Positions 34,209-43,765 are shown, counted from the first letter of the stretch. The stretch is DNA of 64,000 nt from Leucobacter aridicollis (GCF_013409595.1 NZ_JACCBD010000001.1:682001-746000); one strand, 5' to 3'. Notes: generated by a model from the sequence alone, not told the origin. Translations and numbers: made by a program.

Positions 34209-34985
34209 CTAGTGGCCCGGAGGCGAGCTCGCCTCCGCCGAGTTCGCGGGGGCGCCGCCTACTGCCGATCTCCCGGTCACCGGCCCGTCCGTCGAGATCC
34301 CTGACAGCCAGATCGTTGCGAGCGTTCGGCTCGCCTCCTCGAGCGGCTGCGCGGCGATGTCGGGGTCGCGCAGCACGAAGCGCTGAAAGGCGTAGAACTC
34401 GGTCATGCTGCCGAGCATCTCCGCGGCGATGCTCAGGTTGAGATCGCCCCGGATGTGGTCGGCGAGCGCCGCTTTCGAGAGCGCGCCGCTGATGCGGCCG
34501 TAAAAGGCGCGGCGCGAGGTCGTCCAGATCCTGGCGATCTCCTGGTCGGTCTGCGAGAGTTCGACAATCACGCCAAAGAGCGCGCGGTGCTGCTCGTAGA
34601 ACTCGAAGTACTTCTGCGTCGACTCGGTGACCGAGTCGATGAGGTTCTCGGCGTCGAGCGGAATCCGAATGAACTCGAACACCTCAACGGTGAGGTCGCG
34701 CAGCAGCTCAAGGGTGAGCTCGTACCTGTCGGTGAAGTATCGATAGAAGGCGCCCGTGGTGAGCCCCGCGCGCGCGGTGATGTCGGCGACGCGCACGTTC
34801 GCGTACCCGCGTTCGGCGAACAATGCCTCGGCCGCGGACATGATCCGCGCCCGGGTGTCGCGGCCCTTCGGCGTCGCAGGCAGCGTAGCCGGAAGCGCCG
34901 CGGGAAGTGTGGTCGGGGCAGCGGGCTCTGCGGTGTGCCCGCCGTCGAGATGCTGCGCCACGCGTTGCCCGCTTTCGTCTGCCAT
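34209..34985 (-). CDS. TetR/AcrR-family regulator
   Basis: 258 aa. The DNA-binding domain lies at residues about 42-90 (RARIMSAAEALFAERGYANVRVADITARAGLTTGAFYRYFTDRYEL), after a 40-residue Ala/Pro/Thr-rich N-tail. The C-terminal ligand domain includes YAFQRFVLRDPDIA. It is divergent from an acyl-CoA dehydrogenase gene and is most likely its repressor, with the palindromes at 35061-35090 as candidate operators. Fatty-acid or acyl-CoA derepression is typical of TetR proteins in this arrangement, but the ligand is inferred only. Confidence 0.85.
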   Translation of the reverse strand: MADESGQRVAQHLDGGHTAEPAAPTTLPAALPATLPATPKGRDTRARIMSAAEALFAERGYANVRVADITARAGLTTGAFYRYFTDRYELTLELLRDLTVEVFEFIRIPLDAENLIDSVTESTQKYFEFYEQHRALFGVIVELSQTDQEIARIWTTSRRAFYGRISGALSKAALADHIRGDLNLSIAAEMLGSMTEFYAFQRFVLRDPDIAAQPLEEASRTLATIWLSGISTDGPVTGRSAVGGAPANSAEASSPPGH

Positions 34986-35060
34986 GAAGGTGTCGCGGGG
35001 TGCGACACGTGCCAGCGTACCCGGAGCGAGCGCGAAACCAGCCGCAGTAGCCCCTTTCAG

Positions 35061-35090
35061 GTAAAAGTGACGTCATGTTTACTTTTTGTG
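35061..35090. promoter_or_regulatory. Candidate TetR operator between regulator and acyl-CoA dehydrogenase
   Basis: AAAAGT (35063-35068) and ACTTTT (35081-35086) form inverted arms; a perfect 8-bp palindrome TGACGTCA lies at 35068-35075. The AT-rich island sits in an otherwise GC-rich divergent promoter. Confidence 0.55.
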
Positions 35091-35135
35091 TAGGGTGGGT
35101 GGCGTAACGCAGTGGTTACCCGATTGGAGCGTGGC

Positions 35136-36923
35136 ATGGAGCACAAGAAATCGCTGATTCTGGACGCGGCCGACCTTGATTTTTGCCTGTACGACTGGCT
35201 CGACGTTGAGGCGCTGAGCCGCTTCGACCGATTCGCCGAGCACAATCGCGAAACATTCGAAGGCCTCACCGGGCTCGCGCGCGAGCTCGCCGAGGAGTAC
35301 TTCGCACCGCACAACCGCAAGGCCGATCTCAACGAGCCCGAGCTCGTCGACGGCAAGGTGCAGCTCATCCCCGAGGTCAAGGCTGCGCTCACGGCGTTCG
35401 CCGAGGCCGGCTTCCTCGGAGCGACGATGGATGCGGAGCACGGTGGCTTTCAGGTTCCCACCGTCGTCTACCGCGCGGCGTTCATGTGGTTCCAGGCGGC
35501 CAACGTTGGCACGGTGTCGTACGCGCTGCTGACGACGGCCGCGGCGAACCTGATCCGCGAGCACGCCTCCGCGGAGCTCGCCGCGAAGTTCCTGCCGCCG
35601 ATGCTCGATGGCAGCTGGACGGGCACGATGAACCTCTCAGAGCCTGGCGTCGGCTCCGCGCTCGGCGACCTCACCACGAGCGCGACGCGAACGGCCGACG
35701 GCATGTACCGCGTGCGTGGCGACAAGATGTGGATCTCGGCGGGGGACCACGAGCTGTCGGAGAACATCGTGCACCTCGTGCTCGCCCGCACAGGCGGTCC
35801 CGGCGTGAAAGGCCTCTCGCTCTTCATCGTGCCGCGCTGGCTCGGCGAGCCAGGCGCGCTGACGGAGCGCAACGACGTCTCGCTCGTCGGCATCAACCAC
35901 AAGATGGGTTACCGCGGCACCGTGAACACGGCGCTGAGTTACGGCTCGGGAGCGTTCCCCGTCGGCGACGAACCAGGGGCGGTTGGCTACCTCATCGGCG
36001 AGGAGGGGCGTGGCCTGCACTACATGTTCCTCATGATGAACGAGGCACGGCTCGGCGTCGGAGCCTCCGCGGTCGCGCTAGGCACCACCGGCTTCCTGCA
36101 CGCCCGCGAGTACGCTCGGGACCGTGTCCATGGCAAGGAGATCGGGGCGAAAGACGCGGCCGCGCCGGCAGTGCCGATTATTCGGCACCCGGACGTCAGG
36201 CGCATGCTTATGCTCGCGAAGGCATATTCGCAGGGCGGCACCGCGCTGATCCTGTACGCGGGCAAGCTCCTCGACGAGAGCGAGGCCGAGACTGACCCGC
36301 AGAGAAGCGCCGCCCTCGCGCTCCTCCTCGACGTGCTCACGCCCGTCGCGAAGAGCTGGTCCTCGCAGTGGGGTCTCGCGGCAAACGACATCGCCATCCA
36401 GGTCCTCGGCGGCAGCGGGTATGTGCGCGACTTCCCCGTCGAACAGTTCTACCGTGACAACCGGCTGAACCCGATCCACGAGGGGACCCACGGGATCCAG
36501 GCGCTCGACCTGCTCGGACGTAAGGTGTTGCTCGACGGCGGCTCGGGCCTTGCCGACCTCCTCGGGCGGATGCGCGCGACGTGCGACCGGCTCACGGCCG
36601 CGGAGCCGGAGCTCGCGGCGCTCGTCGCCGCCCGTGTCGACCGAGTGGAGGCCGTCACCCGCGAGCTCTGGGAAGACGGCGACCCGACCACGGCGCTCGC
36701 AAACGCGGCCCACTACTTGGAGGCGATGGGTGACATCGTAGTCGCGTGGCTGTTCCTCGACCAGCTCGGGGCCCTCGACGCCGCGCCCGCCGCAACTGCC
36801 GCGGAGAAGCGGGCGACCGCGCGATTCTTCATCACCCATGTGCTGCCACGGGTCGACGCAGACCTTGACCTGCTCGCCTCGAGGGATCGCCAGCTCGTCG
36901 AGCTCGACGAGACGCTCATCTAG
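35136..36923 (+). CDS. Acyl-CoA dehydrogenase (DmdC/FadE-like, long form)
   Basis: 595 aa, longer than the roughly 380-aa classic enzymes, matching the 600-aa group with an extra C-terminal domain (3-methylmercaptopropionyl-CoA dehydrogenase-like). Blocks: LGATMDAEHGGFQVP, then GTMNLSEPGVGSALGDLTTSA (FAD binding), GYRGTVNTALSYG, and NPIHEGTHGIQALDLLGRKV with the catalytic Glu near 448. It oxidises an acyl-CoA with FAD and passes electrons to ETF. ATG 35136 follows GGAG by 8 bases. Expression is probably controlled by the divergent TetR gene. The chain type is not determined. Confidence 0.88.
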   Translation: MEHKKSLILDAADLDFCLYDWLDVEALSRFDRFAEHNRETFEGLTGLARELAEEYFAPHNRKADLNEPELVDGKVQLIPEVKAALTAFAEAGFLGATMDAEHGGFQVPTVVYRAAFMWFQAANVGTVSYALLTTAAANLIREHASAELAAKFLPPMLDGSWTGTMNLSEPGVGSALGDLTTSATRTADGMYRVRGDKMWISAGDHELSENIVHLVLARTGGPGVKGLSLFIVPRWLGEPGALTERNDVSLVGINHKMGYRGTVNTALSYGSGAFPVGDEPGAVGYLIGEEGRGLHYMFLMMNEARLGVGASAVALGTTGFLHAREYARDRVHGKEIGAKDAAAPAVPIIRHPDVRRMLMLAKAYSQGGTALILYAGKLLDESEAETDPQRSAALALLLDVLTPVAKSWSSQWGLAANDIAIQVLGGSGYVRDFPVEQFYRDNRLNPIHEGTHGIQALDLLGRKVLLDGGSGLADLLGRMRATCDRLTAAEPELAALVAARVDRVEAVTRELWEDGDPTTALANAAHYLEAMGDIVVAWLFLDQLGALDAAPAATAAEKRATARFFITHVLPRVDADLDLLASRDRQLVELDETLI

Positions 36924-36971
36924 CGCCCGGCCCGCGGTCGGCGTGCGGCCTGGCGTCGGTGGGCCGTCGAG

Positions 36972-38279
36972 CTAGTCGTCGCCCGCGGGGAGCTCGTCCG
37001 AGCGCTCCGCTCGGCGGCCCGGCCGCAGGATGAAAAAGCCAAGCACGATGGCGCCGAGCGTCAGCACGGTGCCGCCGAAGAGCACCGAGCCGCGCAGCCC
37101 GAACAGGGAGCCGAGCACCGCGACGCTGATGCCGCTGAAGGTCATCATGCCGGGGCCGAACATCGTGTAGGCGCCGATGACGCGGCCGCGCTGGTCGTCC
37201 GGGGCACGCAGCTGCACGATGCTCATCTCGGTCGCGTCGGCGGTGATGCGAGCGACCCCGCCGACGAGCAGCGCGACGACCGAGAGCGCGTAAAGCGAGC
37301 TCGCCGCGAACACGATCGTCGTGATGCCGAGCACCACCGCAGCGATGACCGCGGTGCGCGCGGTCGTCGGGACGCGGCCGGTCGCCTCGAGCAGGAACCC
37401 GCCGAGCACGCCGCCAGCGCCGTTCGCGAAGAGCAGCACGCCGTACGCGAGGCCGGCCGAGCCGGCGCCGAGCCCCTCCGCGAACTCGGGCATCGCGTTC
37501 TGGATCACGGCGCCGATCGTCGCCGCGCTGAGCGCCGAGAGCAGGATCATGCCGAGGAGTTCGCGGTCGCGCCGAATCGTGCCGAGCACGCTGAACGCTG
37601 AGAGGAACGTCATCGGCTTCTCGCACGCACGGGCCGGGGCGGCCTCGGGGGTCGCCGCCTCGGGGTCGCGGCCGTCGATCTTCACGAACCACAGGAAGAC
37701 GGTGAGTGGCAGATAGAACAGGATGTTCACAAACATGCCGGCGGCCGGGCCGATGCTCAGCAGCAGGGCAGAGCCGACGACGGGACCGGCGAGGAACGCG
37801 AGCGACCGGAACGTCGCGTTCATGCGGATCGCGCCGGGCAACTCCTTGGGGCCAGCGAACTTGTAGAGCAGGAGCTGCTCCGCGGGCATCCACAGGCAAC
37901 CGGCGACGCCGTGCAGCACGAGGAGCACGCAGGCGTGCCAGAGCTCGAGGCTGCCCGTGAGGAACAGGAACCCCCAGGCCGCTGAGACTGCCATGAACAG
38001 TGCCTGGCCTACCTGGATGACCCGCCGGGGATCGAAGCGTTCCGCGAGCGCTCCCGCGGCGACGGAGAAGAGCAGGTACGGCAGCCAGTGGCTGACGATC
38101 TGGAAGCCGACGAGCCACGGCGAGTGGAAGGTCTGCCAGAGCACCCAGTACGCGAGCACGTGCTCGACATTGTCGGCCATCATCGAGAGCGCGCCGCCGC
38201 CAATGTATGGCCCGGTTCTGCGGTCGAGGAGGGCGCCAAACTTCCGTGGCCGCTCTTCGGGCACCTCGACGCTATTCAT
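36972..38279 (-). CDS. MFS transporter, EntS/MFS_3-like
   Basis: 435 aa from ATG 38279; a longer frame upstream reads into the divergent gene. About 12 membrane segments. The first segments (YIGGGALSMMADNVEHVLAYWVLWQ) and the loop ALAERFDPRRVIQ resemble the EntS/macrolide-efflux branch. A charged cytoplasmic loop at about 205-225 carries several Glu and Ala residues. Substrate unknown. It is divergent from the LCP gene, with a shared 167-base promoter region. Confidence 0.78.
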   Translation of the reverse strand: MNSVEVPEERPRKFGALLDRRTGPYIGGGALSMMADNVEHVLAYWVLWQTFHSPWLVGFQIVSHWLPYLLFSVAAGALAERFDPRRVIQVGQALFMAVSAAWGFLFLTGSLELWHACVLLVLHGVAGCLWMPAEQLLLYKFAGPKELPGAIRMNATFRSLAFLAGPVVGSALLLSIGPAAGMFVNILFYLPLTVFLWFVKIDGRDPEAATPEAAPARACEKPMTFLSAFSVLGTIRRDRELLGMILLSALSAATIGAVIQNAMPEFAEGLGAGSAGLAYGVLLFANGAGGVLGGFLLEATGRVPTTARTAVIAAVVLGITTIVFAASSLYALSVVALLVGGVARITADATEMSIVQLRAPDDQRGRVIGAYTMFGPGMMTFSGISVAVLGSLFGLRGSVLFGGTVLTLGAIVLGFFILRPGRRAERSDELPAGDD

Positions 38280-38446
38280 CAGACCACACTGTACCAATGC
38301 GATTGCTATCCCATTGCTTGCGGCGTGACGCCGCGCTTCCTTGGAGAATTCTTGGCGCGCACGCGGGAGCCTGGATCGGTGGTGGCGAGCGCTCCGGCGC
38401 ACCGCACCGCCACGTGTGTTCACGACCGAGTACCGAACGGATTCAC

Positions 38447-39787
38447 ATGCGCAACGACCCATTGCTCGAGACTCCCGCGCCCGCCGGCCGACCTCGCATG
38501 AGCCGGCGCCAGCGCAAGCGCCTCACGATCGTGATCGCGGCGACAGTCGCGAGCGCGCTCGTGCTCACCGGCGGTGCGATCGTCTTCGCCTACCACCAGG
38601 CGACCGACAGCATCGTGCGCTCCGACTTCACGCTGCCGCAGGTGGCGGAGGTCGCGCCGGATCCGGGCGAGCAGAACGTGCTCATCATGGGCATGGACAG
38701 CCGCGTTGACCAGAACGGCAACCCGCTGCCTGACGGCGTCTACGAGGCGCTCCACGCCGGCGGCGCCGACGACGGCGGCTACAACGCGAACGTGCTCATG
38801 CTGCTGCACATCCCGGAGGATCGCTCGAAGACCGTCGGCATCTCGATCCCGCGCGACGACTACGTCGAGATCTCTGGCGCACCGCTCGGGGTGACGCACT
38901 CGAAGATCAAGGAGGCGTACGGCCTCGCGATGCAGGAAAAGATGAACGAGCTCTCGTGGGGCGAGGAGCAGCTCTCCGACGACGAGCTGTACCAACAGGC
39001 GCGCGCGGCCGGGCGACAGGCGCAGATCGAGACAGTGTCGCACTTTCTCGGCGATGTGCGGATCGACCACTTCGTTGAGATGACGATGGGCGGCTTCTAC
39101 CACGTCGCCGAGGCTGTCGCGCCCGTCTCGGTGTGCCTGAACCAGGCGACGGAAGACTCCTTCTCGGGCGCCAACTTCGAGGCAGGGGTGCAAGAGATCG
39201 ACGTACAGCAGGCGATGAGCTTCGTCCGGCAGCGCCGCGACACCGGCTACGACGGGCCGTTCCTCACCGACCTTGACAGGTCGAGGCGGCAGCAGGCGTT
39301 TATGATCTCGCTCACCGACAAGCTGCAGCAGAAGAGCACGCTCATGAACCCGAAGACGGTCTGGTCACTCGTCGACGTGACGCAGAAGCACGTCGCGCTC
39401 GACTCCGAGTTCGACGTGCTCGGGTTTCTGAAGATCGCCCACCAGGTCTCGCAGACCGGAGCCGAGTTCGTGACGCTGCCGATCGTCGGGTTCGACAACA
39501 TCGGCGGAGCCGACGTCAATATCGTCGACGTCGACGAGGTGCAGGCGCTCGTCGCGTCGATCCTCGACGGCAGCTACTTCGAGCCCGCCGCACCCGACGG
39601 CGACCTCGACGGCGACCCCAACGACGTGGGCGAGCCCGCCGCCGCGGACGGGGAGGACGCCGGGGTCGACGAGTCCGCGGACGCCGCTCCGGAGGAGGCC
39701 ACGGAGGAACCGGCCGAGCCCGGCACCGCGCGCTACGACTCGTGGGAGGAGCCCATCCGGGCTGGCTCGATCCCCTGCGTGAACTAG
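38447..39787 (+). CDS. LytR-CpsA-Psr (LCP) family cell-wall glycopolymer ligase
   Basis: 446 aa. A short basic N-tail (MSRRQRKR, in-frame second ATG at 38498) precedes one membrane helix; the rest is extracellular. LCP motifs: NVLIMGMDSR, NANVLMLLHI, VGISIPRDDYVEI, HSKIKEAYG, DHFVEMTMGGFYHVAEAV and DLDRSRRQQAFM, with Arg and Asp residues that bind the polyprenyl-pyrophosphate substrate. The family transfers teichoic acid or arabinogalactan-like polymers to peptidoglycan. The C-terminal 70 residues are Asp/Glu/Pro-rich and probably disordered. It is followed after 13 bases by FtsW/RodA, so wall building is the common theme. Confidence 0.88.
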   Translation: MRNDPLLETPAPAGRPRMSRRQRKRLTIVIAATVASALVLTGGAIVFAYHQATDSIVRSDFTLPQVAEVAPDPGEQNVLIMGMDSRVDQNGNPLPDGVYEALHAGGADDGGYNANVLMLLHIPEDRSKTVGISIPRDDYVEISGAPLGVTHSKIKEAYGLAMQEKMNELSWGEEQLSDDELYQQARAAGRQAQIETVSHFLGDVRIDHFVEMTMGGFYHVAEAVAPVSVCLNQATEDSFSGANFEAGVQEIDVQQAMSFVRQRRDTGYDGPFLTDLDRSRRQQAFMISLTDKLQQKSTLMNPKTVWSLVDVTQKHVALDSEFDVLGFLKIAHQVSQTGAEFVTLPIVGFDNIGGADVNIVDVDEVQALVASILDGSYFEPAAPDGDLDGDPNDVGEPAAADGEDAGVDESADAAPEEATEEPAEPGTARYDSWEEPIRAGSIPCVN

Positions 39788-39800
39788 CGGGCGGCCCGGC

Positions 39801-40997
39801 ATGCGGCAGCACAGTGTCGTCACGCCGTCCCGCGCGGCGAGGCCGGGCGTCGTGCCCGCCGCGCGAGGCAGGCTCCGCTCGCTGACAATCGCGCTCCTCA
39901 CGATCGTGCTCCTGCTCGTCGGCGTCGGGGTGCTGATGGTGCAGTCGGCGAGCCAGGTGGTCGCAATCTCAGCGGGACAGCACCCGCTCGGGGGCGTGCT
40001 CCGGCAGGGCGGGTACGCCGCGATCGGGATCGCGCTGATGCTCGCGATCAGTCGGGTGCCGACCGCGGCGCTCCGCCGGTACTCGTGGCTGCTGCTCGCG
40101 GCGGGCTTTCTCCTGCAGGTGCTTGTCTACACGCCCCTCGGGTACGAGGCTGGCGGCAACCGGAACTGGCTCAGGCTCGGCCCTATCTCGATGCAGCCCG
40201 CCGAGTTCATGAAGTTCGTGCTGCTCGTTTGGGTGTCGGCGGTGCTCACCACGAAGCGACGGTTGCTCGGAGACTGGCGGCACGTGGCGATCCCGATCCT
40301 GCCCGTCGTCGCCGCGTCGATGCTCATCAACATCCTCGGTGGCGACCTCGGCACGCTCCTGGTGCTCGCCGCGCTCGTGTTCGGGTGCCTGTACTTCTCG
40401 CACGTGCGGCTGCGGATCCTCGCCGGGATAGCGGCCGTCGCCGCCCTCGGGATCGGCGCGATGACGCTCATGAAGCCCAACCGGGTCGTGCGCATCATGC
40501 ACTTCTTCGAGGTCGACTGCCTGCGCGACGCGGAGCACGCCTACGCGGGGTGCTGGCAGACGCTCAACGGCTTCTGGGCGCTCGCGCATGGCGGCATGTT
40601 CGGCGCGGGCGTCGGCGGATCGACCGCGAAGTGGCACTGGCTGCCCGAGGCGGAGAACGATTTCGTCTTCGCGATCCTCGGCGAGGAGCTCGGCTTCATC
40701 GGCGCGGCGACAGTCATCGTGCTGTTCGTCGCGCTCGCCGCCGTGTTGCTCGCGCTCTCGACCTGCACCGACAGCGCGTTCGCGCGTTCGGTGCTCGGCG
40801 GCCTCGTCGTGTGGATCTCCACGCAGATGATCGTGAACATCTCCGTCGTGCTCGGGTTCGTGCCCGTGCTCGGCGTCCCGCTCCCGTTCATCTCGGCCGG
40901 CGGGACATCGCTGCTCTCGCTCCTACTGGCGGTCGGCGTCGCCCTCGCCTGCGTGCGCGAGGCGGGCGCTCCCGTCGACGCTACACGCGGGCGTTAG
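39801..40997 (+). CDS. FtsW/RodA/SpoVE-family peptidoglycan polymerase
   Basis: 398 aa, ten membrane segments. Family blocks: GGNRNWLRLGPISMQPAEFMKF, GGDLGTLLVL, a large extracellular loop with HAYAGCWQTLNGFWALAHGGMFGAGVGGS, LPEAENDFVFAILGEELGF, and LPFISAGGTSLLSLLLAVGVAL. The enzyme adds lipid II to growing glycan strands together with a class B penicillin-binding protein. No PBP or mur gene is adjacent, so this copy lies outside a division cluster and is probably an extra paralogue. It lies between an LCP ligase and a two-component system. Confidence 0.9.
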   Translation: MRQHSVVTPSRAARPGVVPAARGRLRSLTIALLTIVLLLVGVGVLMVQSASQVVAISAGQHPLGGVLRQGGYAAIGIALMLAISRVPTAALRRYSWLLLAAGFLLQVLVYTPLGYEAGGNRNWLRLGPISMQPAEFMKFVLLVWVSAVLTTKRRLLGDWRHVAIPILPVVAASMLINILGGDLGTLLVLAALVFGCLYFSHVRLRILAGIAAVAALGIGAMTLMKPNRVVRIMHFFEVDCLRDAEHAYAGCWQTLNGFWALAHGGMFGAGVGGSTAKWHWLPEAENDFVFAILGEELGFIGAATVIVLFVALAAVLLALSTCTDSAFARSVLGGLVVWISTQMIVNISVVLGFVPVLGVPLPFISAGGTSLLSLLLAVGVALACVREAGAPVDATRGR

Positions 40998-41080
40998 CGG
41001 GAACGAAGCCAAACGTGCGAAGGTTGACGCAACACTGGTACGCGGGCCCGATGGCCGGCCTCGGCGAGGGGAGGGCGCAG

Positions 41081-42091
41081 ATGGCGCGAGCACGCATGGC
41101 CGCGCGGCGGCTGCCCGACGAAGAGGCATACCGCCGGTCTGCATCGAAGATCGGCTGGCAGGTCATGGCGGTGTGCGCGGCGCTCGTTGTCATCGGCGGC
41201 GCCGTGATCCTCGGCTTCGTGTTCTGGCAGACCACGCCGACCGAGGCCGCGAAGCCCGCCCAGCCGGGGGAAATCGAAGTGCGGCTCGACCCCGGCGAGC
41301 TCATCCTCGCGACCGTCCTCCTCGCGACGGGCGCGATTCTCTGCGCCGGGCTCGCCGCGCGCCTCATCGCCCGCCGCGCCGTCTACCCGCTCGACGAGGC
41401 CTTCCGTCTGCAACGCCGCTTCGTCGCCGACGTCAGCCACGAGCTGCGCACGCCGCTCGCGGTCATCGACGCGCGCGCCCAGCAGCTCGCCGCGCTCACC
41501 CCGCCGGGTGACGCGCGCCAGCCGGTGCTCGTCGAACTGCGCCAGGACGCCAGGATCATGGCCGACGTGATCGACGCGATGCTCGCGACCGCGTCGGGCG
41601 GGGAACCCGGATCCGGATCCGCGCCGCTCGCCGAGACCATCGCCGCAGTCGCGCGCGATCTCGGCGAGGTCGCACGCCCCTTCGGGGTGAGCATCGCCGC
41701 GGACAGCGAGGAGCTCACGGTCGCCGCCCCGACGCAGGTGGTCCGGCGCTGCCTCGTCGCGCTCACCGACAACGCGATCGACCACGCGCCAGCGGGCAGC
41801 ACCGTCACGATCGTCGGTGCGGCGCGCGGCGCCGACGCAGTCGTGACGGTGAGCGACAGCGGCGACGGGATTCAGGGGATCTCGCCCGACCGCGTCTTCG
41901 ACAGGTTTGCGCAGGGCGCGACGCCGGCGACGGCACGCGGCGCCGCGCGCACGAGCCGCGGCATCGGGCTCGCACTCGTGCGCGAGCTGTGCGCCGCGCA
42001 CGGCGGGAGCGTTGGCGTCGCAAGCTCGGGGCCGGGCGGCACTACCTTCGAGCTCTCGTTCCCGCTCGCCGACCGAAACGGCGACGAGTAG
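41081..42091 (+). CDS. Sensor histidine kinase
   Basis: 336 aa from ATG 41081, chosen for the strong GAGGGGAGGG 6-7 bases upstream; ATG 41051 is in the same frame. Two membrane helices flank a short outside loop of about 45 residues (TTPTEAAKPAQPGEIEVRLDPG). No HAMP domain is visible. H-box DVSHELRTPLAVIDA near 119, N-box LTDNAIDHAPAG, and G-boxes DSGDGI and GIGLALVRELCAAHGG are intact. The next gene is its response regulator (1-bp overlap). The preceding LCP and FtsW genes suggest a cell-wall signal. Confidence 0.88.
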   Translation: MARARMAARRLPDEEAYRRSASKIGWQVMAVCAALVVIGGAVILGFVFWQTTPTEAAKPAQPGEIEVRLDPGELILATVLLATGAILCAGLAARLIARRAVYPLDEAFRLQRRFVADVSHELRTPLAVIDARAQQLAALTPPGDARQPVLVELRQDARIMADVIDAMLATASGGEPGSGSAPLAETIAAVARDLGEVARPFGVSIAADSEELTVAAPTQVVRRCLVALTDNAIDHAPAGSTVTIVGAARGADAVVTVSDSGDGIQGISPDRVFDRFAQGATPATARGAARTSRGIGLALVRELCAAHGGSVGVASSGPGGTTFELSFPLADRNGDE

Positions 42092-42747
42092 TGCTGCGGC
42101 TGCTCATCGTCGAGGACGACCCGCGGCTCGGCCCCATCATGCGCGACGTGCTCGCCACAGGCTGGGACGTCGAGCTCGTCACGAACGCGGAGGACGCCGA
42201 TCGGTGTGCGGCGGCGACACCGTTCGACGTCATGATCATCGACCGCGGCCTCCCCGGCATGGCCGGCGAACAGTGGGTGCGGGACCTCCGACGCCGGCGG
42301 GTGCAGACCCCGATCCTGCTGCTCACCGCCCTCGGCGAGCTCCACGACAGAGTCGAAGGGCTCGACGCCGGCGCGAACGACTATCTCGTGAAGCCTTTTG
42401 AATTCGAGGAGCTGAACGCGAGGCTTCGCGCGCTCACCCGCCGGTACGACGGGTCGGGCCAGCGCTACGACATCGGGGGGTGGGAATTCTCGCCGGAGGA
42501 TCAGCGGATTGAGTCGCCGTACGAGGGGAGCGTGCCGCTCACGAGCACCGAGACCGCGCTGCTCTCGGTGCTCGCCGCGGAGCCCGGCCGGACGTTCTCT
42601 CGGGAGGAACTGCTGGCGCGCGTGTTCGCGCACGGGGAGCGCGACACGACAGTCGAGACCTACGTGCACTATCTGCGGCGCAAGACCGACAAGGACCTCA
42701 TCGAGACCGTGCGCGGGCGCGGGTACCGGCTCGGGCGGTTGAGCTAG
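42091..42747 (+). CDS. OmpR/PhoB-family response regulator
   Basis: 218 aa; GTG start overlaps the kinase stop by one base (TAGTG). Receiver domain: LIVEDDPRLG (acidic pair), MIIDRGLPG (phospho-acceptor Asp near 51), LLTALG (Thr) and VKPFEFEEL (Lys). The C-terminal winged helix ends VETYVHYLRRKTDKDLIETVRGRGYRLG. It is the partner of the upstream kinase. Its last 4 bases overlap the convergent nitrilase gene. Confidence 0.9.
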   Translation: MLRLLIVEDDPRLGPIMRDVLATGWDVELVTNAEDADRCAAATPFDVMIIDRGLPGMAGEQWVRDLRRRRVQTPILLLTALGELHDRVEGLDAGANDYLVKPFEFEELNARLRALTRRYDGSGQRYDIGGWEFSPEDQRIESPYEGSVPLTSTETALLSVLAAEPGRTFSREELLARVFAHGERDTTVETYVHYLRRKTDKDLIETVRGRGYRLGRLS

Positions 42748-43709
42748 TCTCGCCTGACGACAACGCCATCGCGCCGACGCGCGTCAACGCGGAGTTCGAA
42801 CACATCGTTCCTGGCCGAATGACCGACGACGTCGAGATCGTGGTGAGCGCGATCGAGCGCGCTGAGATCGATCTCAGCGAGCACAATCCCCGGTCTTCCG
42901 CGCACTGGCTCAACCACATAGTGGCCGTCCGGGCCGATGACCGAAGAGCCGCCGTCGAACAAGAGCCCCGAGGTCGGTGCTTCCGGGCCCACCCCGATTC
43001 GGAACGGCTCACGCAGCGCCTCCGGAAGATCCTCAACCGCGAGGTACAGGCCAGCCGAGAGTACGAAGCAGCGCCCCTCGAACGCGTAGCTTCGCGCGGC
43101 GACCTGATGAATGTCGCTTGTCTCGGGCCACGCCGCGATGTGAATTTCTTCACCCGAGGCATGGAGGGCCTGGCGGGCCAACGGCATCCAATGCTCCCAA
43201 CAGACGAGGCCACCGACTCGACCCACCGGGGTATCGATCGCGCGCAGCCCCGCAGCGTCTCCGGCTCCCCAGATAATGCGCTCGGAGTGCGTGGGAACGA
43301 GCTTGCGGTGAACGTTCAGCGTCGAGCCATCAGGCCCGATCGTGAGGATGCTGTTGTAGAGCGTGCCGCCGGTGTTTGACCGCTCGTTGAGCCCCATCAC
43401 GACGGTGACCTGTCGGTTCGCCGCAACTGCACGGAGATCTGCAAGCGCGTCGGCTGCGTCGGCCGTCGCTCCGAGCACCGGGCTCTCGGCGAGCAACCGA
43501 GCGTGCCAGTGGCGGGCCTCAGCGTCGTCCCACCCGGCCATGCCAAAGGCCCAGGCCGGGTAGCAGGTCAACCATGTCTCTGGAAACACAATGAGGCGCG
43601 CCCCCGCATCAGCTGCTTCTGTCACGTGGGCGACTGCGCGCATCACCGAGGCGCGGAGATCGAGGACGGCGGGTGGATACTGAACGATGGCGACGGTGTG
43701 ATGCGTCAT
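42744..43709 (-). CDS. Nitrilase (carbon-nitrogen hydrolase, branch 1 type)
   Basis: 321 aa, AAGGAGC before the ATG. The catalytic triad is intact: Glu44 in VFPETWLTCYPAW, Lys136 in HRKLVPTHSE and Cys170 in LVCWEHWMPLARQAL. The CWExxMP context matches true nitrilases rather than amidases. It should convert a nitrile to acid and ammonia in the cytoplasm. It follows an NCS1-type permease gene after 56 bases, suggesting that the permease brings in the nitrile or a heterocyclic precursor. Control by the divergent TetR gene is likely (paired palindromes at 45231-45270). Confidence 0.88.
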   Translation of the reverse strand: MTHHTVAIVQYPPAVLDLRASVMRAVAHVTEAADAGARLIVFPETWLTCYPAWAFGMAGWDDAEARHWHARLLAESPVLGATADAADALADLRAVAANRQVTVVMGLNERSNTGGTLYNSILTIGPDGSTLNVHRKLVPTHSERIIWGAGDAAGLRAIDTPVGRVGGLVCWEHWMPLARQALHASGEEIHIAAWPETSDIHQVAARSYAFEGRCFVLSAGLYLAVEDLPEALREPFRIGVGPEAPTSGLLFDGGSSVIGPDGHYVVEPVRGRPGIVLAEIDLSALDRAHHDLDVVGHSARNDVFELRVDARRRDGVVVRRD

Positions 43710-43765
43710 TGGTGCTCCTTGGTGTGCGGTGGCGTGTGATCGTGTGGACGGCTGAGGCGTTACGT

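Noticed and set aside
35068..35075. TGACGTCA as a CRE/CREB-type site
   Set aside because: That assignment is eukaryotic; in this context it is at most part of a bacterial operator.
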